Below are positions 1 to 9,275 of a stretch of 64,000 nt of DNA, piece by piece. The notes beneath the pieces are model-generated. The model was not told the origin of the DNA. It saw nothing but the letters and a program-made list of their open reading frames with translations, and did not search any database. The stretch lies in NCBI GenBank assembly GCA_015152555.1, contig SUTS01000012.1, positions 18,417 to 82,416 on the forward strand, given 5' to 3'. Position numbers and translations under genes: made by a program. The stretch comes from Cyanobacteria bacterium SIG26. GTDB lineage: Bacteria > Cyanobacteriota > Vampirovibrionia > Gastranaerophilales > Gastranaerophilaceae. Every line of letters begins with the position of its first letter. Position 1 is the stretch's first letter.

Positions 1-216
1 TTCTTCTTCGTTTAAAGCATCTCTGTCGTCTTGCAATTCTTCCACAGCTTTGATTTTTGCTTCTTTGTAAAGAATTTTTTCTCTTTCTTGAAGTGCTTTT
101 CTGTCTTTTTCTACAGATTCGATAGCACTTTTAACTTTGTTTTGTTGAATAATTAGCACAGCAACTAAGACTATTACCGCAATAGTCGCCATTACTAAAA
201 ACAAGGTTGTTCCCAT
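1..216 (-). CDS. Probable ribonuclease Y, N-terminal part (truncated by window edge)
   Basis: A 72-residue N-terminal fragment begins MGTTLFLVMATIAV and is cut by the window edge. It has one hydrophobic membrane anchor (about residues 4-23). A charged helical stretch rich in Glu, Lys and Gln follows (residues 24-72), containing the segment LYKEAKIKAVEEL. A single N-terminal anchor followed at once by a long coiled coil of this style is typical of RNase Y, the membrane-bound endoribonuclease that starts mRNA decay. The catalytic KH and HD domains would lie outside the window, so the identity is inferred from architecture alone. Other anchored coiled-coil proteins remain possible. An AAGG-type ribosome site lies upstream of the ATG. 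The gene is divergent from purA. Confidence 0.6.
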   Translation of the reverse strand, partial: MGTTLFLVMATIAVIVLVAVLIIQQNKVKSAIESVEKDRKALQEREKILYKEAKIKAVEELQDDRDALNEEE

Positions 217-262
217 AAAGCAATACCTTATCCTTTTCTATTTTTTTATAATATACGCAATG

Positions 263-285
263 TCGGGTACATATATCCTACCCGA
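263..285. other. Hairpin in the divergent rny-like/purA intergenic region
   Basis: A perfect 7-bp stem (TCGGGTA / TACCCGA) with a 9-nt loop sits between the two divergent genes. Read on the minus strand it lies in the 5' untranslated region of the RNase Y-like gene. On the plus strand it is followed by GTTTTATT, but no plus-strand gene ends upstream. Its role is unknown; an mRNA-stability or autoregulatory hairpin is possible. Confidence 0.4.
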
Positions 286-408
286 GTTTTATTCAGTTTA
301 ATTTAAATAAATATCATCGCATATATATTAAAAAATATTTCCTACTACATCTGTTAATATAATACCATACTAATCAAATTTTGTATAGGGGGTAAATATT
401 ATTAAACG

Positions 409-437
409 TTACAATTCCTTTTTTTTTGTGATATTAT
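409..437 (+). promoter_or_regulatory. Candidate promoter of purA
   Basis: TTACAA and TATTAT are separated by 17 nt and end about 35 nt before the purA start codon. The match to sigma-70 consensus is reasonable but was judged by eye only, and the region is very AT-rich. Confidence 0.45.
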
Positions 438-472
438 TTTTAGGTAAAGAAGTATAAAAAAGAGGGATTTTT

Positions 473-1756
473 ATGGTTAATAGAGTTGTTGTTGGTGCTC
501 AATGGGGCGACGAAGGTAAAGCAAAAATTACAGATTTGTTGGCAGAAAATGCTGATTTAATCATTAGATATCAAGGTGGCTGTAATGCGGGTCATACTGT
601 TGTAGCGCATAACAAAACTTTTAAGTTTCATTTAATTCCATCAGGAATTTTATACAAGGGAAAAACTTGTTTAATTGGCAATGGAACCGTAATTTTACCG
701 GAGTCTTTTCAGGCAGAAATCGATGGTTTAAAAGCCGAAAATATTGATTTATCAGGTTTAAAAGTTAGTCCATTGGCGTCGATTACTATGCCGTGGCACA
801 CTGAGGTTGATGGATATTCAGAAAGTGTTGCCGGTAAAGGTAAAATTGGTACAACTAAAAAGGGTATCGGACCGACTTACACAGATAAAATGCAACGTAT
901 TGGTTTGAAGATTGAAGATTTATACTCTCCGGAAGCTTTATCTGAAAAGTTGGATGTGATTTTGCCTATTAAAAATAAACAATTGAAAGAAGTTTATAAT
1001 TTAAAAACTTACACAAAAGAAGAAGTTGTCGAATTATGTAAAAAATATGCAGAAATATTTAGACCTTATGTTTGTTTTGAGTGGCAGGATTTATTGAGAG
1101 ATGCAAAACGCGAAGGTAAGAAAATTTTATTTGAAGGTGCACAAGGTGTAATGTTGGACGTAGATTTTGGGACTTATCCATTTGTTACAAGTTCGAACCC
1201 TGTTGGAGGTGGAGCCGGTACAGGTTCCGGATATGGACCGACAACAATTGATGAAGTTATCGGGGTTGCAAAAGCTTATGTAACAAGAGTCGGGGAAGGT
1301 CCGTTTGTAACAGAATTAACAGATGAGATTGGTCAATCTATTCAAAAAATAGGACACGAATTTGGAGTTACTACAGGTAGACCTCGTCGTTGTGGTTGGT
1401 TTGATGCAGTTACGATGAAGTATGCTTGTCTTGTTGGTGGTTTAACATCTATTGCGCTTACAAAAATAGATGTGTTTGATTCTTTCGATGAAATTAAAGT
1501 TTGTACTGCTTATAAAGATATTCGAGATGGAAAAATTTACAATTCATATCCTACGGATGTTTATTCTCATAAATATTTAGAGCCTATTTATGAAACTCAT
1601 AAGGGTTGGGGTGTAGATATTACTGGAATTCGTGATTATAATGATTTACCTGAAAATTGTAGGAAATATTTGGAACGACTAGAAGAAATTTTAGAAACAC
1701 CTGTTTCTATAGTTTCTGTTGGTCCGGACCGCGAACAGACAATTTTTAGAAAGTAA
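473..1756 (+). CDS. purA: Adenylosuccinate synthetase
   Basis: Catalyses the first committed step from IMP to AMP: GTP-dependent joining of aspartate to IMP to give adenylosuccinate. The 427-residue length is normal for the family. The N-terminal signature GAQWGDEGKAK (about residues 8-18) holds the catalytic Asp and the P-loop-like Lys. Downstream are the IMP-loop region GIGPTYTDK, the segment GEGPFVTEL, the arginine-rich TTGRPRRCGWFD signature and the base-recognition segment LTKIDVFD. The start is supported by AGAGGGA at a good distance before the ATG. One oddity: the usual GKGK of the first signature reads GKAK here, a Gly-to-Ala change next to the phosphate loop. All other landmarks are intact, so the enzyme is probably active. 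It appears to be a single-gene unit. Confidence 0.97.
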   Translation: MVNRVVVGAQWGDEGKAKITDLLAENADLIIRYQGGCNAGHTVVAHNKTFKFHLIPSGILYKGKTCLIGNGTVILPESFQAEIDGLKAENIDLSGLKVSPLASITMPWHTEVDGYSESVAGKGKIGTTKKGIGPTYTDKMQRIGLKIEDLYSPEALSEKLDVILPIKNKQLKEVYNLKTYTKEEVVELCKKYAEIFRPYVCFEWQDLLRDAKREGKKILFEGAQGVMLDVDFGTYPFVTSSNPVGGGAGTGSGYGPTTIDEVIGVAKAYVTRVGEGPFVTELTDEIGQSIQKIGHEFGVTTGRPRRCGWFDAVTMKYACLVGGLTSIALTKIDVFDSFDEIKVCTAYKDIRDGKIYNSYPTDVYSHKYLEPIYETHKGWGVDITGIRDYNDLPENCRKYLERLEEILETPVSIVSVGPDREQTIFRK

Positions 1757-1823
1757 TACTTCTTAAAATACTAGCAAAAATTTTAAATAAAATGTTTTTA
1801 TAATTATATCGGGTAATGTAAAT

Positions 1824-4664
1824 ATGAATTATATAAATAATTATTTAAATACAAATAAAGCTAATAATATTCCAAATATTTCGGTTCAAAATGCAAAGGC
1901 GCAGGTTCAACAACAGGTTGAAAATGGTGAGAGTTCTGTTAAGGAGCTTTCTAATGTCGTGCCTGATTATAATGTGCAAAAACCAATAGCTTACACTCAG
2001 TTACCTGATATAAAAATTAACGATGACTTGATTGCAAAATCATATAAACTTGCAAATGGGCAAAGAGTTATTATATTGCCGAAAGATGGTTCTACTGTTG
2101 TAAAAACTTATGTAAATACAGGATCATTTAATGAACCGGATAATCTTCGGGGTATAAGTCATTATATCGAGCATAATTTATTTAATGGTTCTGAAGATTT
2201 GGGAGAAAAAGTTTTTTTCGATGAAGTTCATAAAATGGGTGCTGGTACAAATGCGTCTACTTATTTTGATAAAACTGATTATTATATTCAGTCACAAATG
2301 TTAGATGATGCGGATTTAGAAACAAAAATTCAGTTACATGCCGGGATGTTAAAATCTCCTAAATTTCTGATTGAAAAGTTAGAAAAAGAGAAAAAGATTG
2401 TAAATTCCGAGATTAATATGTATATGGGTTATGATGATAGTATCGGTTTTACCCAAATGATAAAGAATTTGTTTAATGTAAAATCTTCATCTTTGGATTT
2501 GGTTGCAGGGACGACTGATAATATTACTCGATTAACCCGTGATGACGTTGTAAATTATTATAATAATAATTATTATCCGGCGAATATGACTACCGTAATT
2601 ACGGGTGAAGTTAATCCTGATGAAACTATTAAATTGATTTCAAAGTATTTTAATGGGGAAAATAAAGTTACTCAAAACCGATATTATGAAAAGTTATCAC
2701 CGATCACAAATACAATCAGGCAGGATATAATTTCTTCTAAATCCGAAGGGATGGCTACTATAATGATTGGTTTTGAAGGTCCAAAAAACGGTGATTTTAA
2801 AGAAAAAGTCTTAGTTTCAGCTTTGAATAATTTAGCCGGTGGCTTAGTATATTCAAGAGTTTCTGATATAGAAAAGAAATACGGCACAGGAATAGGATTT
2901 ATTAATGACAGATTAAGTTCTAAAAATGGAGATCCTAGTGTTGTTGCTATTCAGACTCAAGTTCCGGATGATCAGGTAGAAAATATTTTAAAAGAAATTT
3001 ATGGTGCGATTTCTAAATTGTCAACATCTTTACCTACAGAAGAAGAACTTCAGGCTATAAAGATAAAATTAAAGAAACAAAGAAGTGAAAGTTTAGAAGT
3101 TTCTTATCTTTTGAATAATATATTGGGAAAAGCTCTTTTAGAAAATAATGAAAATGATATTAGTAAATATAATGAAATTGTTGATTCTATAACTGCGGTT
3201 GATATTCAAAATGCGGCGAAAAAATATATGGATTTAAATCGCGCGTCACTTGTTGTTGTTCACCCAAAAGATGCTCAGCCTGATCAGATTATTCAAAGAT
3301 ATAATCAAGTAATGCATAATTCAAAAATTTCATTTACCGGATTAAATAAGAAAACACCGATTGATGTAAATGCCATTTCAACATATAGGCTTGCAAATAA
3401 TGTTGAGGTTGTATTGAATGAGTCTCAATCTGATGTTGTGCAATATGGTTTAGATTTGACAGCTAAAAAATGGACGCCAAAAGAAATTGCAATTGCATCA
3501 GTATTGGATGATATGTTTGACCGTTGTGGAACAAAAGATATATCTGCTGTTGATCTTTCTAAAAAAGCTGATAAATTAGCAGTTAGTTTAAAAGGTGGCG
3601 TGAGTCAATATGGAATAAGTTATACTGCGAGTTTCCCATCCGCAAATGCTAATGAGTCTATGGGTACAATTGTTGATTTGATTATGTCGCCGGATTTGAA
3701 AAAATCTAAATTTGAAGAATCTGTAAAACGAATTAGAGCAAAACTTAATGCAAGTGAACCAAGTCCTTATGATAATTTTGCAAAAGCTATGTATAAAGAT
3801 TTGCCATTAATGTATACTAATGAAGATTATTTAAAAAGTTTAAATAATATTACATTCGAAGATGTGGTGAATTTCCATAAAGAAATTTTAGAAAAATCGC
3901 AGGGACAAGTTGTTGTAACCGGTCCATTTTCTAAAAATCCAGAATTAAAACAAGAAGTTTTTAATTCTTTGTCAAAGCTTCCTGTTGTTCAACCTAAAGA
4001 TTTGAATTTACCTAATGTATATACTCAGATAGATAAACCTCAAGTTTATACAAAAACCAATTTTAAAAATCAGGCAGATATTGTCCTAGGTTATAAATTT
4101 AAACATAATGGTAATATAAAAGACAGAGTTGCTATGGATTTGCTCAATGATATTTTAGGCGGATCTGCTTCTTCTCGATTATTTATGGATTTGAGGGAAT
4201 CTCGGCATTTAGCTTATAGTGTCGGGTCAAATATTAATTTTACAGATGATATCGGTGTAATGATGCTAGATATCGGAACTACAACTGAAAATCTTGAGAC
4301 CGGCGAAAAATCTTATGACAATATTAAAAAGTCAATAATAGGTTTTCAAGATAATATAAAAAGAATTACTACTGAAAAGGTTTCTGATGAAGAATTAGAC
4401 AATGCAAAAAAACAGTTAAAAACTACTTTGTTATCTATAGTAGAAACTAATAGTGGTAAAAATTCTATGTTAAGTTCATCAGTAACAACACCGTATGGTG
4501 TAAGTTATGAAAATCAGATGCTTGAAGTTATTGATTCAATAACCAAAGACGATATTTATAATGTGGCAAATTATATATTTAAAGGTAATCCGGTATATTC
4601 CATGACAGCCACTAAAGAGTCTATAGATGCAAATAAAGAATTTTTAGACTCTTTGAAATTTTAA
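1824..4664 (+). CDS. Two-domain M16 family zinc metallopeptidase
   Basis: A 946-residue protein with two M16 halves in one chain, like pitrilysin and PqqL. The inverted zinc motif HxxEH is intact as H113-Y-I-E116-H117, and the distal glutamate ligand is E196 in IVNSEINMY. The second half lacks the zinc motif but carries the usual C-terminal signature region around LFMDLRESRHLAYSVG. The first ~50 residues are Asn/Gln-rich with no signal peptide visible. The linker between the halves contains KISFTGLNKK (ISFTG, residues 502-506), a short motif that recurs in other orphan proteins of this window. The ribosome site is weak. The gene ends convergently with murG and overlaps it by 4 nt. Substrate unknown; M16 enzymes usually degrade peptides held in a closed chamber. 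Confidence 0.9.
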   Translation: MNYINNYLNTNKANNIPNISVQNAKAQVQQQVENGESSVKELSNVVPDYNVQKPIAYTQLPDIKINDDLIAKSYKLANGQRVIILPKDGSTVVKTYVNTGSFNEPDNLRGISHYIEHNLFNGSEDLGEKVFFDEVHKMGAGTNASTYFDKTDYYIQSQMLDDADLETKIQLHAGMLKSPKFLIEKLEKEKKIVNSEINMYMGYDDSIGFTQMIKNLFNVKSSSLDLVAGTTDNITRLTRDDVVNYYNNNYYPANMTTVITGEVNPDETIKLISKYFNGENKVTQNRYYEKLSPITNTIRQDIISSKSEGMATIMIGFEGPKNGDFKEKVLVSALNNLAGGLVYSRVSDIEKKYGTGIGFINDRLSSKNGDPSVVAIQTQVPDDQVENILKEIYGAISKLSTSLPTEEELQAIKIKLKKQRSESLEVSYLLNNILGKALLENNENDISKYNEIVDSITAVDIQNAAKKYMDLNRASLVVVHPKDAQPDQIIQRYNQVMHNSKISFTGLNKKTPIDVNAISTYRLANNVEVVLNESQSDVVQYGLDLTAKKWTPKEIAIASVLDDMFDRCGTKDISAVDLSKKADKLAVSLKGGVSQYGISYTASFPSANANESMGTIVDLIMSPDLKKSKFEESVKRIRAKLNASEPSPYDNFAKAMYKDLPLMYTNEDYLKSLNNITFEDVVNFHKEILEKSQGQVVVTGPFSKNPELKQEVFNSLSKLPVVQPKDLNLPNVYTQIDKPQVYTKTNFKNQADIVLGYKFKHNGNIKDRVAMDLLNDILGGSASSRLFMDLRESRHLAYSVGSNINFTDDIGVMMLDIGTTTENLETGEKSYDNIKKSIIGFQDNIKRITTEKVSDEELDNAKKQLKTTLLSIVETNSGKNSMLSSSVTTPYGVSYENQMLEVIDSITKDDIYNVANYIFKGNPVYSMTATKESIDANKEFLDSLKF

Positions 4665-5764
4665 TTAAGTATTTGTTCAACAATCTTTTTTACACCGTCG
4701 TATTTTGCGAGTTTAGTTGTTGCGGATTGTATTTCTTGGAGTTTATTAGTATCGTAAATAAATGTTTTTATAGAGTCCAACAAAGTCTCAGGTGTGGTAT
4801 TGTTATCTTCTAAGTATAAACCTGCATTGTTTTCTAACATGTATTTTGCATTTTTGCGTTGATGGTCGGCTGCTGCGTGAGGATATGGTATATAAATTGT
4901 TGCAACCCCGCTTGCGCAAAGCTCTGAAATACTCAATGAACCAGCTCTTGAAATTGCAATATCACTTGATTTTAGTACTGTAACCATATCTTCAAAATAT
5001 GGTTTTATAATTATGTTTTTATCTTCTGCAAATTCCGGATATGTTTTTTGTAAATCTTTCACTGTTTGTTCAAAATTATTTTTGCCGGTTTGAAATATTA
5101 CTTGTAAATTATAATCTTTTGAAAGTCTTTCGAGAATTTGTATTGCGGCATTGTTAATCGTTTTTGCACCTTGAGATCCCCCCATAATGCAAAGAGTTAA
5201 TTTATTTTCCAGGTTTAATGCTTTTCTTGCTTGTTCTTTTGCAAGTGTTTTAAATTCTTCGCGGATAGGGTTGCCGTTAGTGATACAATTTTTATTCTTG
5301 AGGTATTTTTTAGCTGAGTCAAAAGCTATTGAAATACTTTTTGCAAATGGTGACAATTTTCTAGTGACAAGTCCTGGTATTGCATCGCAATCGTGCATAA
5401 TAAAGGGGGTTCTTGTTGTTATTGCTGCAAAAAGCACAGGTGCTGAAACATAACCACCTGTTCCAAAAATTGTATCAGGTTTATATTTTAGAATATAGAA
5501 ACAGCATTTAAACCAAGCAAAAAACATTTTCACGGTCCAGCTAATAAACGCTAAACTAACTTTCCTTGGCATTCCGGATGATTTTACCGGTAGAAATTTA
5601 TAATTTTTGCTTTTAGCAATATTTGCTTCCAAATTATCAGGATTTCCTACATAAAAAATATTACCGGTATTTTCAAGTTTAGACAGTTCATCAGCGACAG
5701 CAATTGCAGGATATATATGTCCACCTGTACCTCCACCGGTTATAAAGTATACTTTTCTATGCAT
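4661..5764 (-). CDS. murG: UDP-GlcNAc--undecaprenyl-PP-MurNAc-pentapeptide GlcNAc transferase
   Basis: Last cytoplasmic step of peptidoglycan precursor synthesis: transfer of GlcNAc onto lipid I to make lipid II at the inner face of the membrane. The 367-residue length is normal. The N-terminal glycine-rich loop ITGGGTGGHIYPA (residues 8-20) and the GGSQGAKTIN segment are hallmark MurG motifs. The C-terminal donor-binding region includes SRAGSLSISELCASG and IPYPHAAADHQ. The start lies 1 nt after the ftsW stop, with AGAGGGAAA upstream serving as ribosome site, so it is translationally close-coupled and last in the murF-mraY-murD-ftsW-murG operon. Placing murG directly behind ftsW fits lipid II production followed by septal polymerisation. 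Confidence 0.97.
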   Translation of the reverse strand: MHRKVYFITGGGTGGHIYPAIAVADELSKLENTGNIFYVGNPDNLEANIAKSKNYKFLPVKSSGMPRKVSLAFISWTVKMFFAWFKCCFYILKYKPDTIFGTGGYVSAPVLFAAITTRTPFIMHDCDAIPGLVTRKLSPFAKSISIAFDSAKKYLKNKNCITNGNPIREEFKTLAKEQARKALNLENKLTLCIMGGSQGAKTINNAAIQILERLSKDYNLQVIFQTGKNNFEQTVKDLQKTYPEFAEDKNIIIKPYFEDMVTVLKSSDIAISRAGSLSISELCASGVATIYIPYPHAAADHQRKNAKYMLENNAGLYLEDNNTTPETLLDSIKTFIYDTNKLQEIQSATTKLAKYDGVKKIVEQILN

Positions 5765-5765
5765 T

Positions 5766-6968
5766 TTAATTTCCCTCTGTTCTAATTCTTTTAATTCTTT
5801 GTCTTGAAATATTTAATAAAATTCCAATCATGGCTAATGATACGACAATGGAAGTTCCCCCGTAACTAATGAACGGTAAAGTTACCCCTGTTACCGGCAT
5901 GAATGAGCTTGCTACTGACATGTTTAAAAATGCTTGAAATCCAAAGACAAATGTTATACCGATAGCCAGTAATTTCCCGTACATATCCGGGCAGCGTCTG
6001 GCGATTCGCATTCCCCTATGTACAAGTGCCATAAATAATCCAAGTACAAATATACTTCCTAAAAATCCAAATTCTTCTGCAATAATTGCAAATATAAAAT
6101 CGGTATGGCATTCGGGTAAATATGCTAATTTTTGTATGGATGCACCATATCCTGTGCCGCTAAAGCCTCCTGATGCAAATGCTATAAGTGACTGTATGAT
6201 GTTGTAACCTTTACCTTGAGCGTCACTTCCCGGATTTAACCAAACAGTTATTCTGTCCATTTGATAGCCTTGTAGTAGTTTTGGTAATTTTGTTGCTATG
6301 ACAAACACAAGAGCTCCTAATCCCGCAAATATTGGTTGCCAAGGACCTTTACCTGCAATATATAATGCAAGTGTTGTCATACAAAGAATTATAGCCATAC
6401 TCAAGTTTGGTTGTTTTAGTATTAAAAATATTATGAAAAGCATTGGGAGTATATAATTTAGTAAATTTCTCTTTGCAAAAATACTTAAATCTATTTTATC
6501 TTTAAACATTGATGCTAAAAGCATACAAAATAACGGTTTTGCAAATTCAGATGGTTGAAGTTGCATAAAACCTAAATTTATCCAACGTTTTGCCCCATTA
6601 ATTTCTAATCCTAAAGAGGTAAATTTTACGATGGCTAAAAGTGCGACTACGAACCAAAGAAATTTTAAGTTATATTTTTCCAGCCTCTTGTAATCGTAAT
6701 TAGCGAACCATGCCATAAGAAAAAAACCAATTGTCGCAAAAAATCCTTGTTTTAAAAGGAAAGATGCTAAATTGATGCCTTCTCTCATACATTTTGGAGC
6801 TGTAGTTGAAAAGATTGCTAAAAATCCTATGATAACTAAAAACACTACTATAATTATTAGTGATTTATCAGGAGGCGAAGTTATATCCCCGTTGCTTTTT
6901 TTTCTGCGACGTTGATCTTTGATTTCTCGTTGTTGTCTTTTGGGTGATTTATATTCTCGATAAGACAT
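5766..6968 (-). CDS. ftsW: SEDS-family cell division glycosyltransferase FtsW
   Basis: Polytopic SEDS protein that polymerises lipid II at the division septum with a partner class B PBP. About ten hydrophobic segments are visible. Family landmarks include LQPSEFAKPLF, GKGYNIIQS, the PECHTDFIFAIIAEEFG loop with the conserved Asp, and the C-terminal TLPFISYGGTS. The open frame extends upstream into murD, but the better start is the Met at 6968 (MSYREYKSPK), which has CAAGGAAT immediately before it and overlaps murD by only 20 nt. That gives 400 residues. The N-terminal ~40 residues are strongly basic and cytoplasmic before the first membrane helix. RodA is the alternative in this family, but the location between murD and murG strongly favours FtsW. 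Confidence 0.94.
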   Translation of the reverse strand: MSYREYKSPKRQQREIKDQRRRKKSNGDITSPPDKSLIIIVVFLVIIGFLAIFSTTAPKCMREGINLASFLLKQGFFATIGFFLMAWFANYDYKRLEKYNLKFLWFVVALLAIVKFTSLGLEINGAKRWINLGFMQLQPSEFAKPLFCMLLASMFKDKIDLSIFAKRNLLNYILPMLFIIFLILKQPNLSMAIILCMTTLALYIAGKGPWQPIFAGLGALVFVIATKLPKLLQGYQMDRITVWLNPGSDAQGKGYNIIQSLIAFASGGFSGTGYGASIQKLAYLPECHTDFIFAIIAEEFGFLGSIFVLGLFMALVHRGMRIARRCPDMYGKLLAIGITFVFGFQAFLNMSVASSFMPVTGVTLPFISYGGTSIVVSLAMIGILLNISRQRIKRIRTEGN

Positions 6969-8292
6969 ATTCCTTGAATACTTCTCCTCTGTTTTCATAG
7001 CTTGTAAACATATCAAAGCTTGCGCATGCCGGTGACAAAAGTACAACATCCGGTGATAATTCTATACCTTTATCAATTGCGTTTTGAATGGTTTTTTCTT
7101 TTATAATATTTGAAAAACCGTTGTTTTTGAGTGTTTGTTCAAATCTTTCTGTGGCTTCTCCTATTAAAATAACAGTATTTATATGTTCTTTTACAGATTT
7201 ACAAAATTCTGTTAAATCAGTGTTTTTATCTCTACCACCTGCAATTAGTACAACATCAGTGTTGCAAAATGAGTTTATTGCAACGATAGCTGCTTCCGGA
7301 TTTGTTGCTTTTGAATCGTTGTAAAATGTTATACCGTTAATTTGTGTCACTTTTTCCAGACGATGTTCAGGTGCTTGGAATGTTTTGATTCCTGTTTTAA
7401 TGGTTTCATTATCAAGACCTGTTATTTTCGCACAAATTATTGCACACATAATATTTTGATAATTATGTTCTCCAATGAGTGGACACTCTTGTAATGAAAT
7501 TATATCCTCACAAATCCCATCTTTTTTGTAGATAATCGTATTGTTTTCTATATAACAACAATTATCTCCTTCATTTTTTGCAAATAAGAAAATTGTTCCT
7601 TCTGCTAGTTTTGAAAACTCCATAAGTTTTTCATCTTTTGCGTTCAGTACGCTATACATAGGAGCTTGTGGGTTTTTGAAAACTTTAGCTTTCGCGTTAA
7701 AGTAATTTTCAAGACCTTGGTGCCAGTCAATATGATCTGGTGTGAAATTTGTCCAAACTGAAATGAAAGGTTTGAGTGTCGGGCTCATTTCTAATTGATA
7801 AGAACTGGCTTCACAAATAAAATAATCTAAATCTTCATCTGCAAAATTGCAAGGAGGTTGTCCAATATTGCCGCAAGCTTTTGCCTTTAATTTTTGCGTT
7901 AAAATATGCGATGTTAGTGCAGTTGTAGTTGTTTTACCGTTTGTTCCTGTTATTACAATAAATGGAATATCGGATTCTTTATAAGCTAATTCTAATTCTG
8001 AAATTACAGGTATATTTTTTGATTTTAAATCTTGTATTATTTTGCTATGTGGAGGAATTCCCGGGCTTGTGATAGCAATATCTGCATGGTTAATGAAATC
8101 TTCACTATGTCCGCCATATTCAACATTAATACCTATATCTTTGAGCTCATATACTAAATGTAAGTTTTCTTGTGAAATTTCCTTCCCTTCAGAAAGGTAG
8201 ACTTCCGCTCCGCGTTTTTTTGCTAATTTTGCAGCCGCGGTGCCACTTTTAGATAAACCTAAAACTAAAACTGTTTTACCTGAAATCCCCAT
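6949..8292 (-). CDS. murD: UDP-N-acetylmuramoylalanine--D-glutamate ligase
   Basis: Cytoplasmic Mur ligase that adds D-glutamate to UDP-MurNAc-L-Ala using ATP. The 447-residue length fits. The N-terminal Rossmann-like part (VLVLGLSKSG) binds the UDP substrate. The ATP-binding loop GTNGKTTT is at residues 116-123. The Mur-ligase signature APEHRLE and the C-terminal segment FYNDSKATNP are present. The start codon overlaps the mraY stop as TAATG, and the 3' end overlaps the ftsW start by 20 nt, so translation is probably coupled along the operon. Confidence 0.97.
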   Translation of the reverse strand: MGISGKTVLVLGLSKSGTAAAKLAKKRGAEVYLSEGKEISQENLHLVYELKDIGINVEYGGHSEDFINHADIAITSPGIPPHSKIIQDLKSKNIPVISELELAYKESDIPFIVITGTNGKTTTTALTSHILTQKLKAKACGNIGQPPCNFADEDLDYFICEASSYQLEMSPTLKPFISVWTNFTPDHIDWHQGLENYFNAKAKVFKNPQAPMYSVLNAKDEKLMEFSKLAEGTIFLFAKNEGDNCCYIENNTIIYKKDGICEDIISLQECPLIGEHNYQNIMCAIICAKITGLDNETIKTGIKTFQAPEHRLEKVTQINGITFYNDSKATNPEAAIVAINSFCNTDVVLIAGGRDKNTDLTEFCKSVKEHINTVILIGEATERFEQTLKNNGFSNIIKEKTIQNAIDKGIELSPDVVLLSPACASFDMFTSYENRGEVFKEYVLSRI

Positions 8293-9275
8293 TATAAAAT
8301 ACCTCTGCTAAATAGTTCAAATAATACTAATGCTGTTATTGAAAATATTAATGAAACAATAGAAAAAACGGTGACAACTTTTTTTTCGTTCCAACCTAAA
8401 AGTTCGAAATGATGATGTATCGGAGCCATTTTGAAAATTCTTTTTCCTGTTGTTCTGAAGCTCATAACTTGAAGAATTACTGATAGCGTTTCTGTCACAA
8501 ATATTGCCCCGATAAAGATAAGTAAAAATTCAAATTTTCCAAGAACGGCGATTGTTCCTAATATTCCACCAATTGCTAAGGAACCTGTATCACCCATGAA
8601 TACTTCGGCTTTAGGTTTGTTGTATTTTAAAAACCCGAGCAAGCTTCCTGCTACGGTTGCTGAAATTATTGCTAATTCAATTTCTCCCATCGCAAAAGAA
8701 ATTAAAGCACATGCAATAAATGCCGGGATTCCGCAACCTGCAGCTAAACCGTCTAAACCGTCCGTAAGATTGTATGCATTAGATGCTCCAGTTATGACAA
8801 AAACTGCGAAAAATGGGTAAAACCATTGTAAATCTATTGCCAATTTTCCGATAGTAAAAAAGCTTGCATTTGAATTATCTGACATTACTAAAAATAGTGT
8901 AGGTAGTAGTGCTATTGCTATTTGTCGGAATAGTTTTCCCCGAGGGGTCAATCCATCATTTCCTTTGCCTTTTATTTTTATATAATCATCTTGAAAGCCT
9001 GCGAATGTATAAAATATTAGGGTAATTAAGACAATAAGTGCTGTAGCTGTCATTTTTTGTGCTAACAATAGCGTGGTTGCAGACGCCAAGATTATTGCAC
9101 TAATTATAAATACTCCGCCAGTTGTTGGTGTACCTTGTTTTTTCGCGTGATTTCCCGGCGCAAGTTCTTTAACGTATTGGCCTATAGTTCTTTTTTTTAG
9201 TATATCTATATAAGGTACTCCTAAAAGCATACATAATACTAATCCCAGCAAAAATGCTATTGTTATCATTATCAT
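8292..9275 (-). CDS. mraY: Phospho-N-acetylmuramoyl-pentapeptide transferase
   Basis: Integral membrane enzyme that transfers phospho-MurNAc-pentapeptide to undecaprenyl phosphate, forming lipid I. The 327 residues form roughly ten hydrophobic helices. Catalytic landmarks are the Asp pair in FQDDYIK (residues 96-97), NAYNLTDGLDG (residues 166-176), FMGDTGSLA and the triple-His segment MAPIHHHFE near the C-terminus. The start overlaps the murF stop as ATGA (4 nt), which supports the chosen ATG; a second Met two codons later is possible. It sits between murF and murD, as in classical division and cell-wall clusters. Confidence 0.97.
   Translation of the reverse strand: MIMITIAFLLGLVLCMLLGVPYIDILKKRTIGQYVKELAPGNHAKKQGTPTTGGVFIISAIILASATTLLLAQKMTATALIVLITLIFYTFAGFQDDYIKIKGKGNDGLTPRGKLFRQIAIALLPTLFLVMSDNSNASFFTIGKLAIDLQWFYPFFAVFVITGASNAYNLTDGLDGLAAGCGIPAFIACALISFAMGEIELAIISATVAGSLLGFLKYNKPKAEVFMGDTGSLAIGGILGTIAVLGKFEFLLIFIGAIFVTETLSVILQVMSFRTTGKRIFKMAPIHHHFELLGWNEKKVVTVFSIVSLIFSITALVLFELFSRGIL

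Noticed and set aside
263..285. Riboswitch for purA
   Set aside because: The hairpin lies ~190 nt before purA and upstream of its likely promoter, so it is not in the purA mRNA; no purine-riboswitch core is visible.
7088..7324. 78-residue ORF antisense to murD
   Set aside because: Shadow of a confidently identified gene.
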